In this document: in pieces, positions 39,765-51,692 of the stretch
How the letters are laid out: every line of letters starts with the position of its first letter
Position numbering within the stretch: position 1 is the first letter of the stretch
From: Paramecium octaurelia
Lineage: Eukaryota; Ciliophora; Oligohymenophorea; Peniculida; Parameciidae
Assembly (NCBI GenBank): GCA_905182995.1
Contig: CAJJDP010000089.1
Span: 124,001 to 188,000, forward strand
DNA length: 64,000 nucleotides
Reading direction: 5' to 3'
The notes under the pieces: generated by a model
The model's input: only the letters and a program-made list of their open reading frames with translations
Told to the model about the DNA's origin: nothing
Databases searched by the model: none
Made by a program: the position numbers and the translations under genes

Positions 39765-40449
39765 AAAGGTAAAAACTACGGAAACAGTGAATTTCAAAAT
39801 AAAATTAAAAAAAATTTAATTTCCTATTTTCATAATTCTTAACATTTTAATTTAATCTATTCTTTTCTTATTAAATTATGATTTTAACAGTTTATTAACT
39901 TATGATTTTGATAGTTGATCTTAATACATTTTCATGTCCATACTTGGCATTAAAAATATCAATCCAATGTTAAAAATTATGTGGGTAATTGTTGTTAGGG
40001 TTAGGATTGCTAATTATCAAAATATAATCATATTACCAGAAAAATCATCATGTTTTATCTCTTCTAATTTTAGGCCCATCTTAATCAAAAGGGTTAAATA
40101 GAACTTAACTATAAGATGTCCCCTTTATTGATCCCAACTATACCATAGGATTTCTGTATAAATTATTATTATTAAATGATTAAGTTAGAACAAATTTATC
40201 CTAATTAATTTATTGATTATTATTGTCTTAAAATTGCACCCATCAGAAGATAACAAGAATAAACTTATGGCGTAAGTTGAATATCAACTTTAGATTATTG
40301 TCATAAGTTCAATGATATTAAATATTTAATATATTTTTTTTATAATATTTCGATCATTAATGAAGTAGTAAACTTAATCTCACTAACACAAGGACGATGA
40401 TTATTTTATTAAGCAATCAGAGCAAAGATTAAATTAAATACATTATATT
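39765..40449. other. Intergenic region containing a cryptic coding-like segment
   Basis: Between two plus-strand genes, the segment 39877-40224 is less AT-rich than its flanks and is open on both strands. On the plus strand it reads as about 115 codons (MILTVYQLMILIVDLN and onward). On the minus strand one frame reads as ordinary protein (YRNPMVQLGSIKGTSYSQ, NPFDQDGPKIRRDKT), meets two adjacent TGA codons near 40048, then continues in the same frame (ISNPNPNNNYPHNFQHWIDI). It could be a decayed minus-strand gene, a small plus-strand gene or chance. I assign no function. Confidence 0.4.
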
Positions 40450-41451
40450 ATGACAACTATTGAAAACAAAGAGAAGTATGCTAGGGGAAAGGGTCGAGAT
40501 CTAACTTCATTAAAAAAAAGAAAAAAAGCATTTTAATCACTGGAATAAAAATTCAAGGATCATGAAAAAACTTTCAAATCCAGATTCATAAATGATGGGT
40601 CCTAATCAAATAGAAAATTTAATCACATTTTAACTGAAGCAAGTTCTTTTTGCTAAGAAATCATACCAAACATCTCAAGAATAAAGACAGTTGATTAGCA
40701 TAGAGGTTTGGATTTCTTGGCCATAAAGAAAAACTATAAGGAATAAAGCGAATTAAATGTAGAAGCATGGCAAACAGATTAAAGATACCTTAAAATAAAA
40801 GAGGAATTAATATAAATGTAATAGGATGCAAAATTACCTGATTATTGCAAATTCTGTCTTATAAATAATAAGGAAACTCTCAAGAGAATGAATAGATCAA
40901 ATTAAGAGGTTAAAGAAACACGTTTGCTCTTTAATTTGAAGGATAAGTACCCTCCAGAAAAATTGAAAGTTTGTATGGAAAAAATCTTAAGGAAATACCA
41001 AAGATTAAAACAGAATTAGGTGCTTGTTCCTAATGGAGTTGGATGGAAATTATTAACTATAAAGTCTAAAATACCTCAAAATGAAGATGATGTTTTGATC
41101 AAGGAACATCTGCTAGAGAGAAAATAGCCTTCGAGAAAAACTTAGTTGTTGAAAGCTAAAATTCAATTCGTAAAATAGTTGAATGAAGAGAAAAAAAGGA
41201 TGGCCGTTTATGAGGAAAGTGTATCATAGAATTAAGCCATCTAATAATTTAAGAAAAGAATTTTTAATAATAATAGTGAGCCTAATTTAGGAATTCAATA
41301 ATAAAGAGAATATATACAAAATGAATTCGAGGAATACAAAAAGCGATTAGAAAAATTTAAAGAAACAGCGAAAAATGATCTTTATTAGTTATCTCATCTA
41401 CATAAGAAAAATTATGGAATGAGTCTTGAGTCTCGTGTTATGTCATCTTGA
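40450..41451 (+). CDS. Intronless basic coiled-coil protein, unknown function
   Basis: A single open frame of 333 residues from ATG 40450 to TGA 41451, with no intron needed. The protein is Lys/Glu/Gln-rich and predicted mainly helical. A Cys pair occurs in LPDYCKFCLINNKE, possibly half of a metal site. The C-terminal part (QREYIQNEFEEYKKRLEKFK) looks like a coiled coil. No known domain is recognised. It may be a ciliary or basal-body structural protein, but that rests on composition alone. Confidence 0.7.
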
Positions 41452-41557
41452 ACTATAAATAGTACATCCATGAATGGATAATAATTCATATATGTAAATT
41501 TTAATTATATATAAACAAATTTGTTATATTAAATATTTCACTTATTTTTGATTGAAG

Positions 41558-43274
41558 ATGGCATTATTTTGTTCGAGCTTTAGGGAAATGAGGAGCAATC
41601 TTAAGATGAGATCATAAATTTTATTAATAAATGCAATTATATTTACATTTACTCTTTGTATGCTACTGATAGCCTACATTTTAAATAGGGGATAATCGCT
41701 ATCTATTCTAAATATTTCATCCCAAACATTGATGATCGATGAATTACAAAACCTACTAAATACTGCTTCAAATCTAATTGAATATTAGATTCGATTCTTT
41801 TATTCAAGAAGTATTTTATATAAATCAAAATTAGGTTAAATTACTCTAACCAAGTTGAACATTTTAAATTAAATTATATACAATACGGGTTATCAATCCC
41901 TCGAAAGCCCTTAATTGTGCCCTTATAATGCCACCTTCTTCGATCCCAATCACAATTACCCACTTTCATGCATAATTTATCATACTCTAGATGATGATAC
42001 ATCTTACATCAATTCAACACAGGACTATTAATTAAGAAATTTGTCCCATTTATTCAATGAAATGATATTAACTATTGATTTAACAGGAGAATTCATCCCT
42101 AATGATTTGTTTATGGTATCAGACAGCAATCCAAACTAGTTTGCCTTCTATTACCCTCAATGGGTCAAATATAAAACGTTTAGGCCTAAGCAAAGATCAT
42201 GGTACTAGTCACACATTGCAAATCTTAAATTGAATCCTAATAACCATACTCAATTATCTGAGATATACAAGTATTTTAATGATAGTGATGTTTATTCAAT
42301 GACAATGACTTAATCTTTTTTCAATAAAACTAAGTAAGTAGATGGTTTGTTAGCAGCTGATATTTATCTATAGAATGCATATTTCAATACTAGTAATTTA
42401 AATATGATGATTGTAAATTATGATGGAAAATTAATTTTATCAAATTATAAAAATTATCTTTTGGCTAATTCAACCAAATATGAGTCATTTGATGATGAAA
42501 AAAAAACTGGTTTCAATAAATCTGATTGGTTGGCAGTTTTGAATTTTATCAATCATAACAAAAAGGAAAGTACTTGTTCTTCAAATTATAATACTTAAAA
42601 ATAGCTTTGTCTTTATAACTCAGCCTATTAATCTGATGTTTTCATTTCAGCTAAATAAATTAAGGGGTTGGACTATTATTTGATTGTGTTTAACAATATC
42701 CAAGATTAATCAACTTTATTTTAGATGCTGAGTTCTTTGCTGGAAACATTTTAACACCAATTTACTTAATAAATGCTCATAACTGGATTAATTTGTTGTG
42801 CATTTACAATTATATCATTTCTACTAATTTACCTAATTTGTAGGCCTATGTTTAAATTGATTAAGCTATCTAATAGTTACATCAATTCTCATTTGGTTAG
42901 TAAATCCTTTAGAGATTAACAAATGAAGAGGGTTTGGAACAACCAAGAGAAATTCAATAGCTTTATGAAGAATTAGGTGCTGAATCACAATCCCTAGAAC
43001 ACCAGTAGTAAGATATTTGATTAACTTAGACAACTTAATGATCTAATTGATTTAACACTTTTAGAGATTGTTTGATAGAATTTTGGATCAACAAAATAAA
43101 AAAAGCGAATAATGTTTTATTATTCAATCTTTCAATTATCCTAAGACTCAACAACTGGATATGAATATATCTTAATTGATAAAGGAGTGTGACTTTGAGG
43201 GTGTGAGTTCAGATGAGTTTAACTTGTTTTTGATTTAAACTTTGAAATAATTAAAAAGATAGTTCTCTTTATGA
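41558..43274 (+). CDS. Two-pass membrane protein with extracellular Cache-like sensor region
   Basis: A 563-residue product. A hydrophobic helix at about residues 25-46 (ILLINAIIFTFTLCMLLIAY) and another at about 410-435 (ITGLICCAFTIISFLLIYLI) flank about 360 residues of probable extracellular sequence with several N-glycosylation sequons (NATF, NSTQ, NHTQ). The segment QRSWYQSHI followed by a beta-rich region (LLAADIYLQ, MMIVNYDGKLIL) resembles the double-Cache ligand-binding domains of sensor kinases and chemoreceptors. The cytoplasmic tail (about 130 residues) is helical and carries no kinase or cyclase domain. A 25-nt intron (GTAGTAAGA...AACTTAG, near 43007) extends the tail; otherwise the frame ends near 43073. 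The Cache assignment is inference. Confidence 0.7.
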
Positions 43275-43543
43275 TTTTTTTTAATATTTATGTATTTTTT
43301 ATTATAATATTTTTTAAAAAGTATCAAAATTTTATTTTTAAGCTCATAAATTAAAAGATTGAAATTCTCTATTAATGAGCTTTACCTTATGATAATATGA
43401 ACTGTTTATTTTTTTTATCATAGTATTTCAAAGTACCAAAAAGTAATACTTAAAGCTTTAAGTGAAGTGGCAATGTACGGACTCAAAAAGCCCGAATTTG
43501 TTGATTTCAATGTAATAAATTTTAATATTAAAGTGAAAGTATC

Positions 43544-44997
43544 ATGATTAAAGACACGAAATTGTCAACAAAGTCAATATTTTGTGATGATGGAGATGTT
43601 TAGTGGCAACCAAATTCATCCAAGGAACTTAACAATACATTAACGGGACTATTCCACATTTACAAGGAGGAGAAGAGTCATTATAAACTGTTGGAAGTCT
43701 CGTTTAGCAGACCTTATCTCATAAAATAGTCTAGAAAATAAGTATTTAATTATTTAAACGTTAGGGTTCCAAAGTTCTTGATATCACCAATGCTATAATA
43801 GAGAAGGTGAGCAATAATATAGTTGGAGAAGGATTAATAGTTTAAAAAAATAACCTAAAGTTCTATATGTATGGTCAGGTCGATAAATGGTTAGACGCAA
43901 TGTAAGACCTCTGCATATAAGTTAATTTTCATTTGGATTATTTTTTATATAGATTAATTTCCAATAGTTAGCAGTCTAAGGTATTGAATATTATATTAAG
44001 ACAGGTATACTTTGCTGAAGATAGGAACACCAAAATTGATTATGCAATCAAAGTATTTGAAAAGAATTAATTTGATCCAGAAATTGGGCCTAAGGCTTTG
44101 AAATAAGAAATAGAAATTCTCAGACTTCTTAAAAATGAACATTTTACGAAACTATTGAAAATTTACGAAGGAGATTAGGCAGTTTATTTGGTATTCGAAC
44201 AGTAAAAGGGAGGTGACTTACAGAGATTTCTAAAAGAGAATGGAAATGCTTTAACAGAAAAAACAGCATTTCAAGCTATTAAATAATTGTTGTAGGGAAT
44301 AAGTCTTATGCATACTCTCAATTATATGCATCGTGATTTAAAGCCTGAAAATATATTGATAAAAAACAAGGAATCTTTGGAAGAACTAATAATTAGTGAT
44401 TTGGGTTTGGCAGAAAGAGTCAATAACGAATAAAAACCATTATTCACCCTTTGTGGTACTCCTGGGTATGTAGCTCCTGAGGTTCTCAAGAAACAGCCAT
44501 ATGATTAAAAGGTCGATATATATGGTATAGGTATAATTCTATATACCTTGCTCACCGGCAAAGTTCCATTTTAGTCCATCTTAAAGGATGAAATTCTTGA
44601 ATTGAATATGATCGGATATGTCAATATAGAAAAGGTAAATTGCTCTGAACTTGGCAGAGATTTACTGAAACAATTATTGCAAGTACCTCCAAATCGAAGA
44701 CCGACTGCACAGCAAGCATTGAGACATCAGTATTTTCAAAATTAATCTGAAGAGAGAGTACTTCCAAAATAAAGCATTATTATCTCAAAATCTAAGGTCA
44801 ATTCTATTCATAGTGAATAGCTCTCTCCACTAACCCCTAATCTCAATTTTGATAAATATAAAGCTCCTCAAAGTATGAATACATTATCATATTTAAGTTT
44901 AACCATAATATTTAAGATAGGCCACTCCCAAATTGGATATTTATCAAAAAAATACTACAAACTTAATGAAGAAATTCAGAAGACCTTCATGAAGTGA
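43544..44997 (+). CDS. Protein kinase with N-terminal PH-like domain
   Basis: The N-terminal 120 residues read as a PH-like fold (TLTGLFHIYKEEKSHYKLLE at the start, FYMYGQVDKWLDAMQDLC as the C-terminal helix). The kinase domain follows: IDYAIKVFEK (Lys), [20 protein letters not shown] (DLG in place of DFG, tolerated) and GTPGYVAPEVL. The Gly loop is degenerate (LISNSQQSKVYFAE). A 23-nt intron near 43742 is certain by frame. A 24-nt segment, GTATTGAAT...AAGACAG, just before VYFAE is probably a stopless 3n intron, since removing it restores a normal loop. The predicted length is 460-468 residues. The domain order matches a ciliate CAMK/PKB-like group (inference). Confidence 0.83.
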
Positions 44998-45184
44998 AAT
45001 TTAATTATTTAATATACAATATATTTTATTACATATTAATTTAATACTGATCAATGATTCATTCTTAAACTTGATATAAAATATATATTATAAAATTTTA
45101 ATATTTAGATGAATTTTTATCGTAAAAAGATTCCTGACTTCCTATAAATATTAAAAGTGTTAAAAGATATAAATAATTTTAATT

Positions 45185-46554
45185 ATGATAATGATTCATT
45201 ATCTCAGAGGATATGCATTTTCAGTTAGGTAGGTTCATTCTTAAATTGCAATTATCGGAGGAGGAACAGCTGGATTAAATGTGGCAGCCCAATTGATAGC
45301 AGACGGACATGCAATTCCATAATAAATTAGAATTTTCGAACCGATGAAAATGCACACTTATTAACCAGGATGGACAATGGTTGGTATGCTATAAACATTA
45401 AAAATAAGGTGGTGGTTTGTATGACATCAACAAAACTCTCAAACCAATGGAAAAGGTTTTACCAAAAAATGTGATTGTTTCAGATAGTCCTGTTATTAAG
45501 ATAAATCCAGAAGAAAATTAAATATAGACATATGATGGAGAGAAATATACATATGATTAGTTGGTAGTGGCCACAGGTATACGAACAGATTTTGATTAGA
45601 TTAAAGGTATGATTAAAATAAACCTATTTTAGGAGCAAGAAAGCAATTAGAAGACCCTAATTCCCCAGTGGCTTCAATCTATCATTATAAATATGCTACA
45701 AAAATGAATAGATTAGTTGATGAATTTGAGGGTGGCAAACTAGTCTTTTCTGAACCTTAGATGCCAATAAAATGTGGCGGGGCTCCATAGAAGATAGTGT
45801 ATTTGTCTCATGACCGACTCAGGAAAAGAGGAATTAAATCTGACATTCATTTCTATAAAACAGCTGCTCTAATTTTTGGTGTACCTAAGTATGCTGAAAT
45901 ATTGACAGATGTATGTAAGAGAAAATAAATTAATTGTCATTTCAAATAAAAATTGGTTGAAGTCCAAGATCACGTAGCTATTTTTGAAGACTAAGACACC
46001 AAGGAATTGAAGTCAGTGACATTCGACCTCTTGCATTTAGTACCACCTTAAGTATGTGATACAATTTAATTTTAGGTGCCAGCACAATTTATAGCCGCTA
46101 GTGGATTAGGTGATGCTGCTGGATTTTGTAATGTGCATCCAAATACTTTGTAGCATGTGAAGTATAAAAATATTTGGTCATTGGGAGATTGTTCATCCTT
46201 GCCTACTTCTAAGACTGCTGCAGCTGTGATGGCTCAGACACCTATTTTAGTGAAGAATTTAATCAGAACATGGAAGTAGGGATAAGAACCTATTCCTGAA
46301 TATCAAGGTATTAAATGAAGAGTAATTTCTTAGGTTACACTTCATGTCCAATATTTACAAGTCAAAGTACTTTGTTGTTGGCTGAATTCAAATACAATTC
46401 AGAGTTGGATGAGACATTCCCCATATTTCAATCTAATGAAAGTCGATTGATGTTTTATTTAAAAAAGGATTTCTTCCCCTTTGCTTATTGGTATTTTATG
46501 GTTAAAGGATTGTGGGGAGGAAGAGACGGATTCAGATTTTTTAAAGGAGCTTGA
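45185..46554 (+). CDS. SQOR: Sulfide:quinone oxidoreductase, mitochondrial
   Basis: Flavoprotein that oxidises H2S to persulfide and passes electrons to ubiquinone on the inner mitochondrial membrane. Seen directly: dinucleotide-binding IAIIGGGTAGLNVA, VVATGIRTDFDQ, the first catalytic Cys in PIKCGGAPQKIVYL, the second in GYTSCPIFTSQ, and SLGDCSSLPTSKTAAAV for FAD/quinone binding. The C-terminus is hydrophobic (FPFAYWYFMVKGLWGG), as in the membrane-anchored family. Four introns (25, 26, 24 and 26 nt) are needed, giving 420-422 residues. ATGs at 45185 and 45191 are in frame and I chose the first. The N-terminus (YLRGYAFSVRQVHS) looks like a mitochondrial presequence. Confidence 0.95.
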
Positions 46555-46600
46555 ATGTGATATTTAATCTAATTATTAAATTTACATAATAATTTTAGAA

Positions 46601-47999
46601 ATGTCGATGATTTCATAGAGCATTCAACTCTAAAAAAACAGACCCAAAGAATTAGACATTTCTTCACTTTATAGTGAGGGTAACAAATCTTCTCATAGCA
46701 GTAATAATGTAATTCGCTATTATACTCAGTTAGAAAATGCATCCAAGATCATTTCACCACTTTAGTCGATGTCTAATTCACTTATCAAGGAACCTACTAA
46801 ATATGATTGTCAAAATTAAGATTAAATTTAAGGATTGACAGGATCCAAATATTTATCGATTCATCCTACCAACCTTGAAAATGTGATGAACATCAATGGA
46901 TTCGAACCTAAACTACTATAAGAGATGGTCAAGCCAGTTATAGACACAAAAATTATATAAACAATTTAAACAATTTCAGACGAAGAACATTAAACTCTAA
47001 ATTTAGATCAAATTAACGTATAGCTTACTGAAATTGAACAGGACATTCCAAATACAAGTTTTAATTAAATGTTGGCCTCTTTAAATATCATCTATGAAAA
47101 ATTATCAGAATCAATTAATTATAATATTGAAAATGAATTGCCATATCAGAAGCATATAATTTATCAACTGAGAGTCTCCGTGCTATTATCCAAAGTACAT
47201 AAGTTTATGGGAGATTATAGAACAGCCATTCATTGGCTATAAAGAGTTCGAGAAAATTACCAAGTTTTTGATCCTGACTTTGCTGGCAAAGTAATGCTTG
47301 AACTATCCAAACTATATTTTCTCAACTTTTAAATTACAGAATCATGGGAAATCCTCAACTAAGCATTATTGCATTACGAGAAGATATAATGGAAGGGTGA
47401 AATTGCAAGAACTTTGCTTCTCTAGGCACGTATGTGTTCTTGGATGAGTATTATTATTATTTCACCCTAATTATAGACAACTTTGATCTGGCAACAAAGT
47501 TAGCCTACGGAGCCACTTCCCTGCTCAGAGAAGCCTACATAAATGATGAAACAAAATTGGATTAGGCCTACTTTATCTTGGCTGAATGTCATTATGTATC
47601 TAAGAAATATGAAACAGCAAAGGAGTTCTTAATTAAAGTGCTACAATTAAAACTGTAAACAGGAATGCAAGAGGATCATCCTTCATTTCTTGAAACGTAT
47701 AATTTATTAGGTTTGATCCACGCTTAAATATACGATCTTAAAGCTGCTTATTATTATTTTTGCCTAGCCTACAAATGTATTAAGTAACACTTTAATTTAA
47801 TATTGATACTAGTTCCAATTCTATATATAAAGGGTAGATTTTAAACAATATTTCTGTAATATAAAAATATCTTGGATAAATGGATTTAGCAGGAAGATGT
47901 TAAAATGTAGCAAATGAAATTTATGGTAAATTTTTATCAGAAAATCATCAACTCTTCAAGAGATTAGTGCTCAATTCCATTATTGAATCTCCACATTGA
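46601..47999 (+). CDS. Tetratricopeptide-repeat-like protein
   Basis: A 446-residue product after removal of two 29-nt introns. The first 150 residues are Ser/Asn/Gln-rich and probably disordered. The rest is helical pairs with TPR-like spacing (DYRTAIHWLQRVRENYQVF, LDQAYFILAECHYVSKKYET, FLETYNLLGLIHAQIYDLKA). The second intron (GTAACACTT...GATACTAG) links CIK to NSNSIYKGQILNNISVIQKY. No catalytic motif is visible, so it is probably an adaptor. It starts 46 bp after the SQOR stop. Confidence 0.7.
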
Positions 48000-48120
48000 T
48001 TATAATTATTTATTTAAGCTAACTAAATTGATTCTAATTTCATATATTAAATAAGAAATATAACTCAGATTTTATAGAATAAATCAATACGTCAAAAAAT
48101 GCATAAACTTCTCTTTGTTT

Positions 48121-49370
48121 TCAAATGTTGTTGTTGTTGGTCTCCCTAGATCTTTTCGGACTCCTGGTTTGATCAAGATCTCCATAAGAATGGGACCATC
48201 ATTTCGATTTAACTATGAAATATGAATCAAATTATTATACTCTCTCCATCCCTTTGGTGATCTCTTCTTTTGTTTCAACTTGGAAAGCATCCTTATACCC
48301 ACATCCCAAAGCGATTTGAGTAAAATTAACCTAAGGATTGCTTGTGGGTTAAGCACCAACAGAATCATGAGCTTGATTGTTGAATAGGATATGTTTATAA
48401 TTTTTTGGGCCAATATTACCTATTTGAGCCATTGCACCCAGATGCATCAACATGGCTCCATCTCCATCTAAACAAAAAACTTGTCTGCTCTTCTTGACTT
48501 ATGCAATTCCAAGAGCAATACTAGATGCATGTCCCATTGATCCTACAGTTAGAAAGTCTTATTCTCCTGTTTAATTGAGACGTTGTCTTAATTCGAAGAG
48601 TTCCCTACTTAGAAAGCCTGTAGTACTAACACAAACATCAAGAGGTCGACTATTTTATATAACCTCAGTTAAAGCTTCTTCCCTAGTTAATTGGTAATTA
48701 TTTTTAGCCACATTCTTCAACTTATAATTGGTAAAGCATTATCTCTTAACAAGTAAAGCATAAGGTCCATTTCTATGATATAAATATAGAATTACCTAGT
48801 TTTCATAGAATAGAAGGCAGTATCAAGAACCTCTGCAGCTCCTTCAATATAATCTGGCAATACATCGTATTGCATTCCCATTTCAGTAAGAATACCATTC
48901 ATTCTCTTGCCTTAGACTAAATGTTAGGGCTCATCTTTTTTTCCTGGCTCTCCTCTCCACCCAATTAAATACAACATAGGAATTCCATAAACTTTGGGAT
49001 GGGCTAATGACATGTAAGGATTCACAATATTCCCCAAACCACTGTTTTATAAATACACACAAGGAATCTTTTTAGTAGCCAAATAATATCCAGCAGCCAT
49101 GGAGACTGCAGTACCTTCATTTGCAGTGATTACGTGTTATCCTGGTGGAGCATTGTCCTTATAAATAGATGAGATTGATACTTAGACATAAGCACAGAAG
49201 TCTTTTAAGAGAGAATCAGGAACTCCTGCATAAAATGAAACTCCATGTTTTGACAATTCTTAGTAAAACTCAGCAGGTTCGAGGAAATCCCTTTGTAATT
49301 CAAGATAAGGTGGTTCAATTGGTTCCCTTGATTTAGTAAATAATCTTCTTGTGAGTTAGCGGCAAAACAT
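48121..49370 (-). CDS. Phosphonopyruvate decarboxylase (thiamine-diphosphate enzyme)
   Basis: Converts phosphonopyruvate to phosphonoacetaldehyde, the step that drives synthesis of 2-aminoethylphosphonate. The family-typical order is visible: [18 protein letters not shown], then [20 protein letters not shown] with the ThDP-contacting Glu. [16 protein letters not shown] and [16 protein letters not shown] follow, then the cofactor-binding [16 protein letters not shown] with the downstream Asn in [11 protein letters not shown] 24-nt intron (GTATCAATC...TATAAG) with no stop and a 23-nt intron give 400 residues. The N-terminus is Arg-rich ([16 protein letters not shown]), suggesting mitochondrial import. 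Ciliates are known for phosphonolipids (general knowledge), which fits. Confidence 0.92.
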
Positions 49371-49390
49371 ATTTTGTAATAATATTTTAA

Positions 49391-51576
49391 TCAAATAAAT
49401 CTAGTAAATGCTCTAGTGAATCTTCTATCCTTTTTAAAATGCTAGATGATATATTCCGCATTGTATTTTGGATAGTAATTCTTGAAGGAACATTTTGTAT
49501 CTATTTCAATGAGTGCTTGCTTCTTCTTTTGCTCTAATCTATTAACAATTTCATTGACAATGTCGAATTCGTGATTGATATCTTATTCACTGATCTGACT
49601 GTGTGTATCTTGCAAGAAATCAACACTAAAGGATTTGCTGAGTTAATCAAATTCCTCCTGATCATATCCAAATGACAACTCTTATTTGACTTACTCTTAA
49701 GCCCTCTAAATCTTTCTTAAATTTAGATTATCTTTTCGAACGTTGTTTCTTTTGAATGGTTGTCTTTCCTATAGATTTTTCATGATTCTGCTAATCAAGA
49801 ATATCTTATTAGGATAGTAATGCGATTTTGGACAATCGTTAGCTAGATGACTACTTGATTGACAGCAGAAACAGCTGAGATTGATCAAATTGTACTATCC
49901 GAATAAGATTTAATCTCTGAGTTAGCAGAAGTATTGAAAATCCAGTGGGAACTACTATAATAACTAAATAAATTCCATTCTTTTAAGTTTATATAATTAT
50001 GAGATCGTTGTGCTTTTAGCTGACAGAGTTCTTGAATTTCCTGTTAAGAACCCTAATTCTCCGAACATTGAATCTTATTCTGCCTCATAAAAACTCATAT
50101 CTTATTCTTCAAATTATAGAAATAGTTGAATATGTCCTATGCTAACACAATAGAGACAATCATCGTCGTTATTTCCATTCAAACTACATAGGTTTTAATT
50201 AAACACCATTTCTCCATCGCAATACATCTATTCACTAATGAGGTAGGCAATTTTCTTTTGAAAGCTTTTAAATTATTATTAATTTCAATACTCTAAAGAA
50301 AATTGACTGGACCAAAAGGTTCTTTTGAATATCAAACCATATGATTACATTATAACTTCATCCTTTAATTAAGGTCCCAATTAATTAATTATTTCTATCT
50401 ATTCATTAAAATCTCTCACTTTTTCACTGAACATAAAACTAAAGAATCTCCTTACTTTCTGTTACGTTTCTTAATCAATCTATTTTTTTATAAGAATTCG
50501 ATTACGTTTTTGTCCTTCATGAATCTATTAATATCAGTCATTTTTTTGTCAAATTACATATTGTGTTGAGTAATTTCTGAAAATACATTTTAGAATGCAC
50601 TGACTATCATAGCAAAGATGACACAAGCAAAAATCATTGTTATTATCGAAACAAATATTTCTAAAGGGTTCTTACCTGTTACGTCTCCATATCCAACAGT
50701 CAACATGGTTGTTAATGCCCAATAAAAGGAATATTCATATTTTATAATTGCTGGCAATGAATAAATATCATTTTATAATCCAGATGAAATCAGCCATGAT
50801 CCATAATCTTATCTTTAATTAACCCAATAATCTCCAGCTGCATAAAACAAACAAGCAAACAAGTTCACCAAAAAAAAGATTGTCAAAATTAATTTCAATA
50901 TTTGGTAAAATGCCCTAAGTTTCCTTTGAACTTATAGTAACTATTCCACTTATGAATCCACCAAAGTAACATAATAATATTTGAAATAGAAGAGATACGG
51001 AATCCAAATTAAAAACCCATAATGATCTCGAAAAGATACTTGTAAAATTAGGGCTACTATTGCAATTATATCGAATAAGAATTCTTGAGTAATATACCTA
51101 ACAAAAATGCTATGCTTATCCAACACGATCTATCCCTTATCATAATACCCTGTATTTAGAGTAATGAAGATATCAATAAACAAAAAAGACATCACTATAT
51201 ACAAAAATACAGCAAGATTTTCAATATGCAAATTCTCTGAGATGATCTAATAACTTAATCAACAATTTACTTCATATCCAAAAAACATTAGAATTGGTAT
51301 TAAGTAGAAATAAATTATAACTATGAAGCAGATAAATAATCGCCAAGTAAATATTGCCCAATGATCAGGATTAAAAGAAGGGAATGTATTCAAATAAGCC
51401 TCAATCCCATTTGTATAGCGTAAGAATTTCCTTGTTGTTATCGGAACATCCTCAAGTTATGACCCATTTTCATCCTATTGGATATAATTAAAGGTCTGCA
51501 TTTGGACATTCTTACTCGATTTATTAGTTTCTACTTATTATTTTGAGAGAAGAGGTTGTTCTAAAGTAATGAACAT
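49391..51576 (-). CDS. Six-transmembrane cyclic-nucleotide-type K+ channel with C-terminal CCHC zinc knuckle
   Basis: EAG/CNG-like potassium channel, 710 residues after introns of 26 and 27 nt. S1-S4 hydrophobic segments precede the pore SFYWALTTMLTVGYGDVTGK, whose TVGYGD is the K+ selectivity filter. S6 is IFVSIITMIFACVIFAMIVS. The C-linker (NIDQETQQKVRRFFSFMFSE) leads to a cyclic-nucleotide-binding domain (MYCDGEMVFNQ, SIGHIQLFL, MFGELGFLTGNSRTLSAKS). Just after it, near 49838-49880, CFCCQSSSHLANDC is a perfect C-x2-C-x4-H-x4-C zinc knuckle, followed by about 140 helical residues. A voltage-sensor Arg series is not obvious by eye. Its stop is 20 bp upstream of the next gene's start on the same strand. 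Confidence 0.92.
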
Positions 51577-51692
51577 TAAAAATTAATAATATTTTTATGC
51601 ATTTCAATTAGATTTCATTGATGATTAACAATATAGAATGCTGTATGAAAAATTAAAGAACATTGACAATAAAATAAAAAAGATGAAACATA

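Noticed and set aside
40000..40015. Telomere-like GGGTTAGG on the plus strand
   Set aside because: Only one and a half units, inside a coding-like segment. Ciliate telomere repeats would be long tandem arrays at an end.
46889..46910. Possible tRNA T-arm (GGATTCGAACC)
   Set aside because: It lies within the TPR-like coding frame, and no acceptor stem or anticodon arm can be formed around it.
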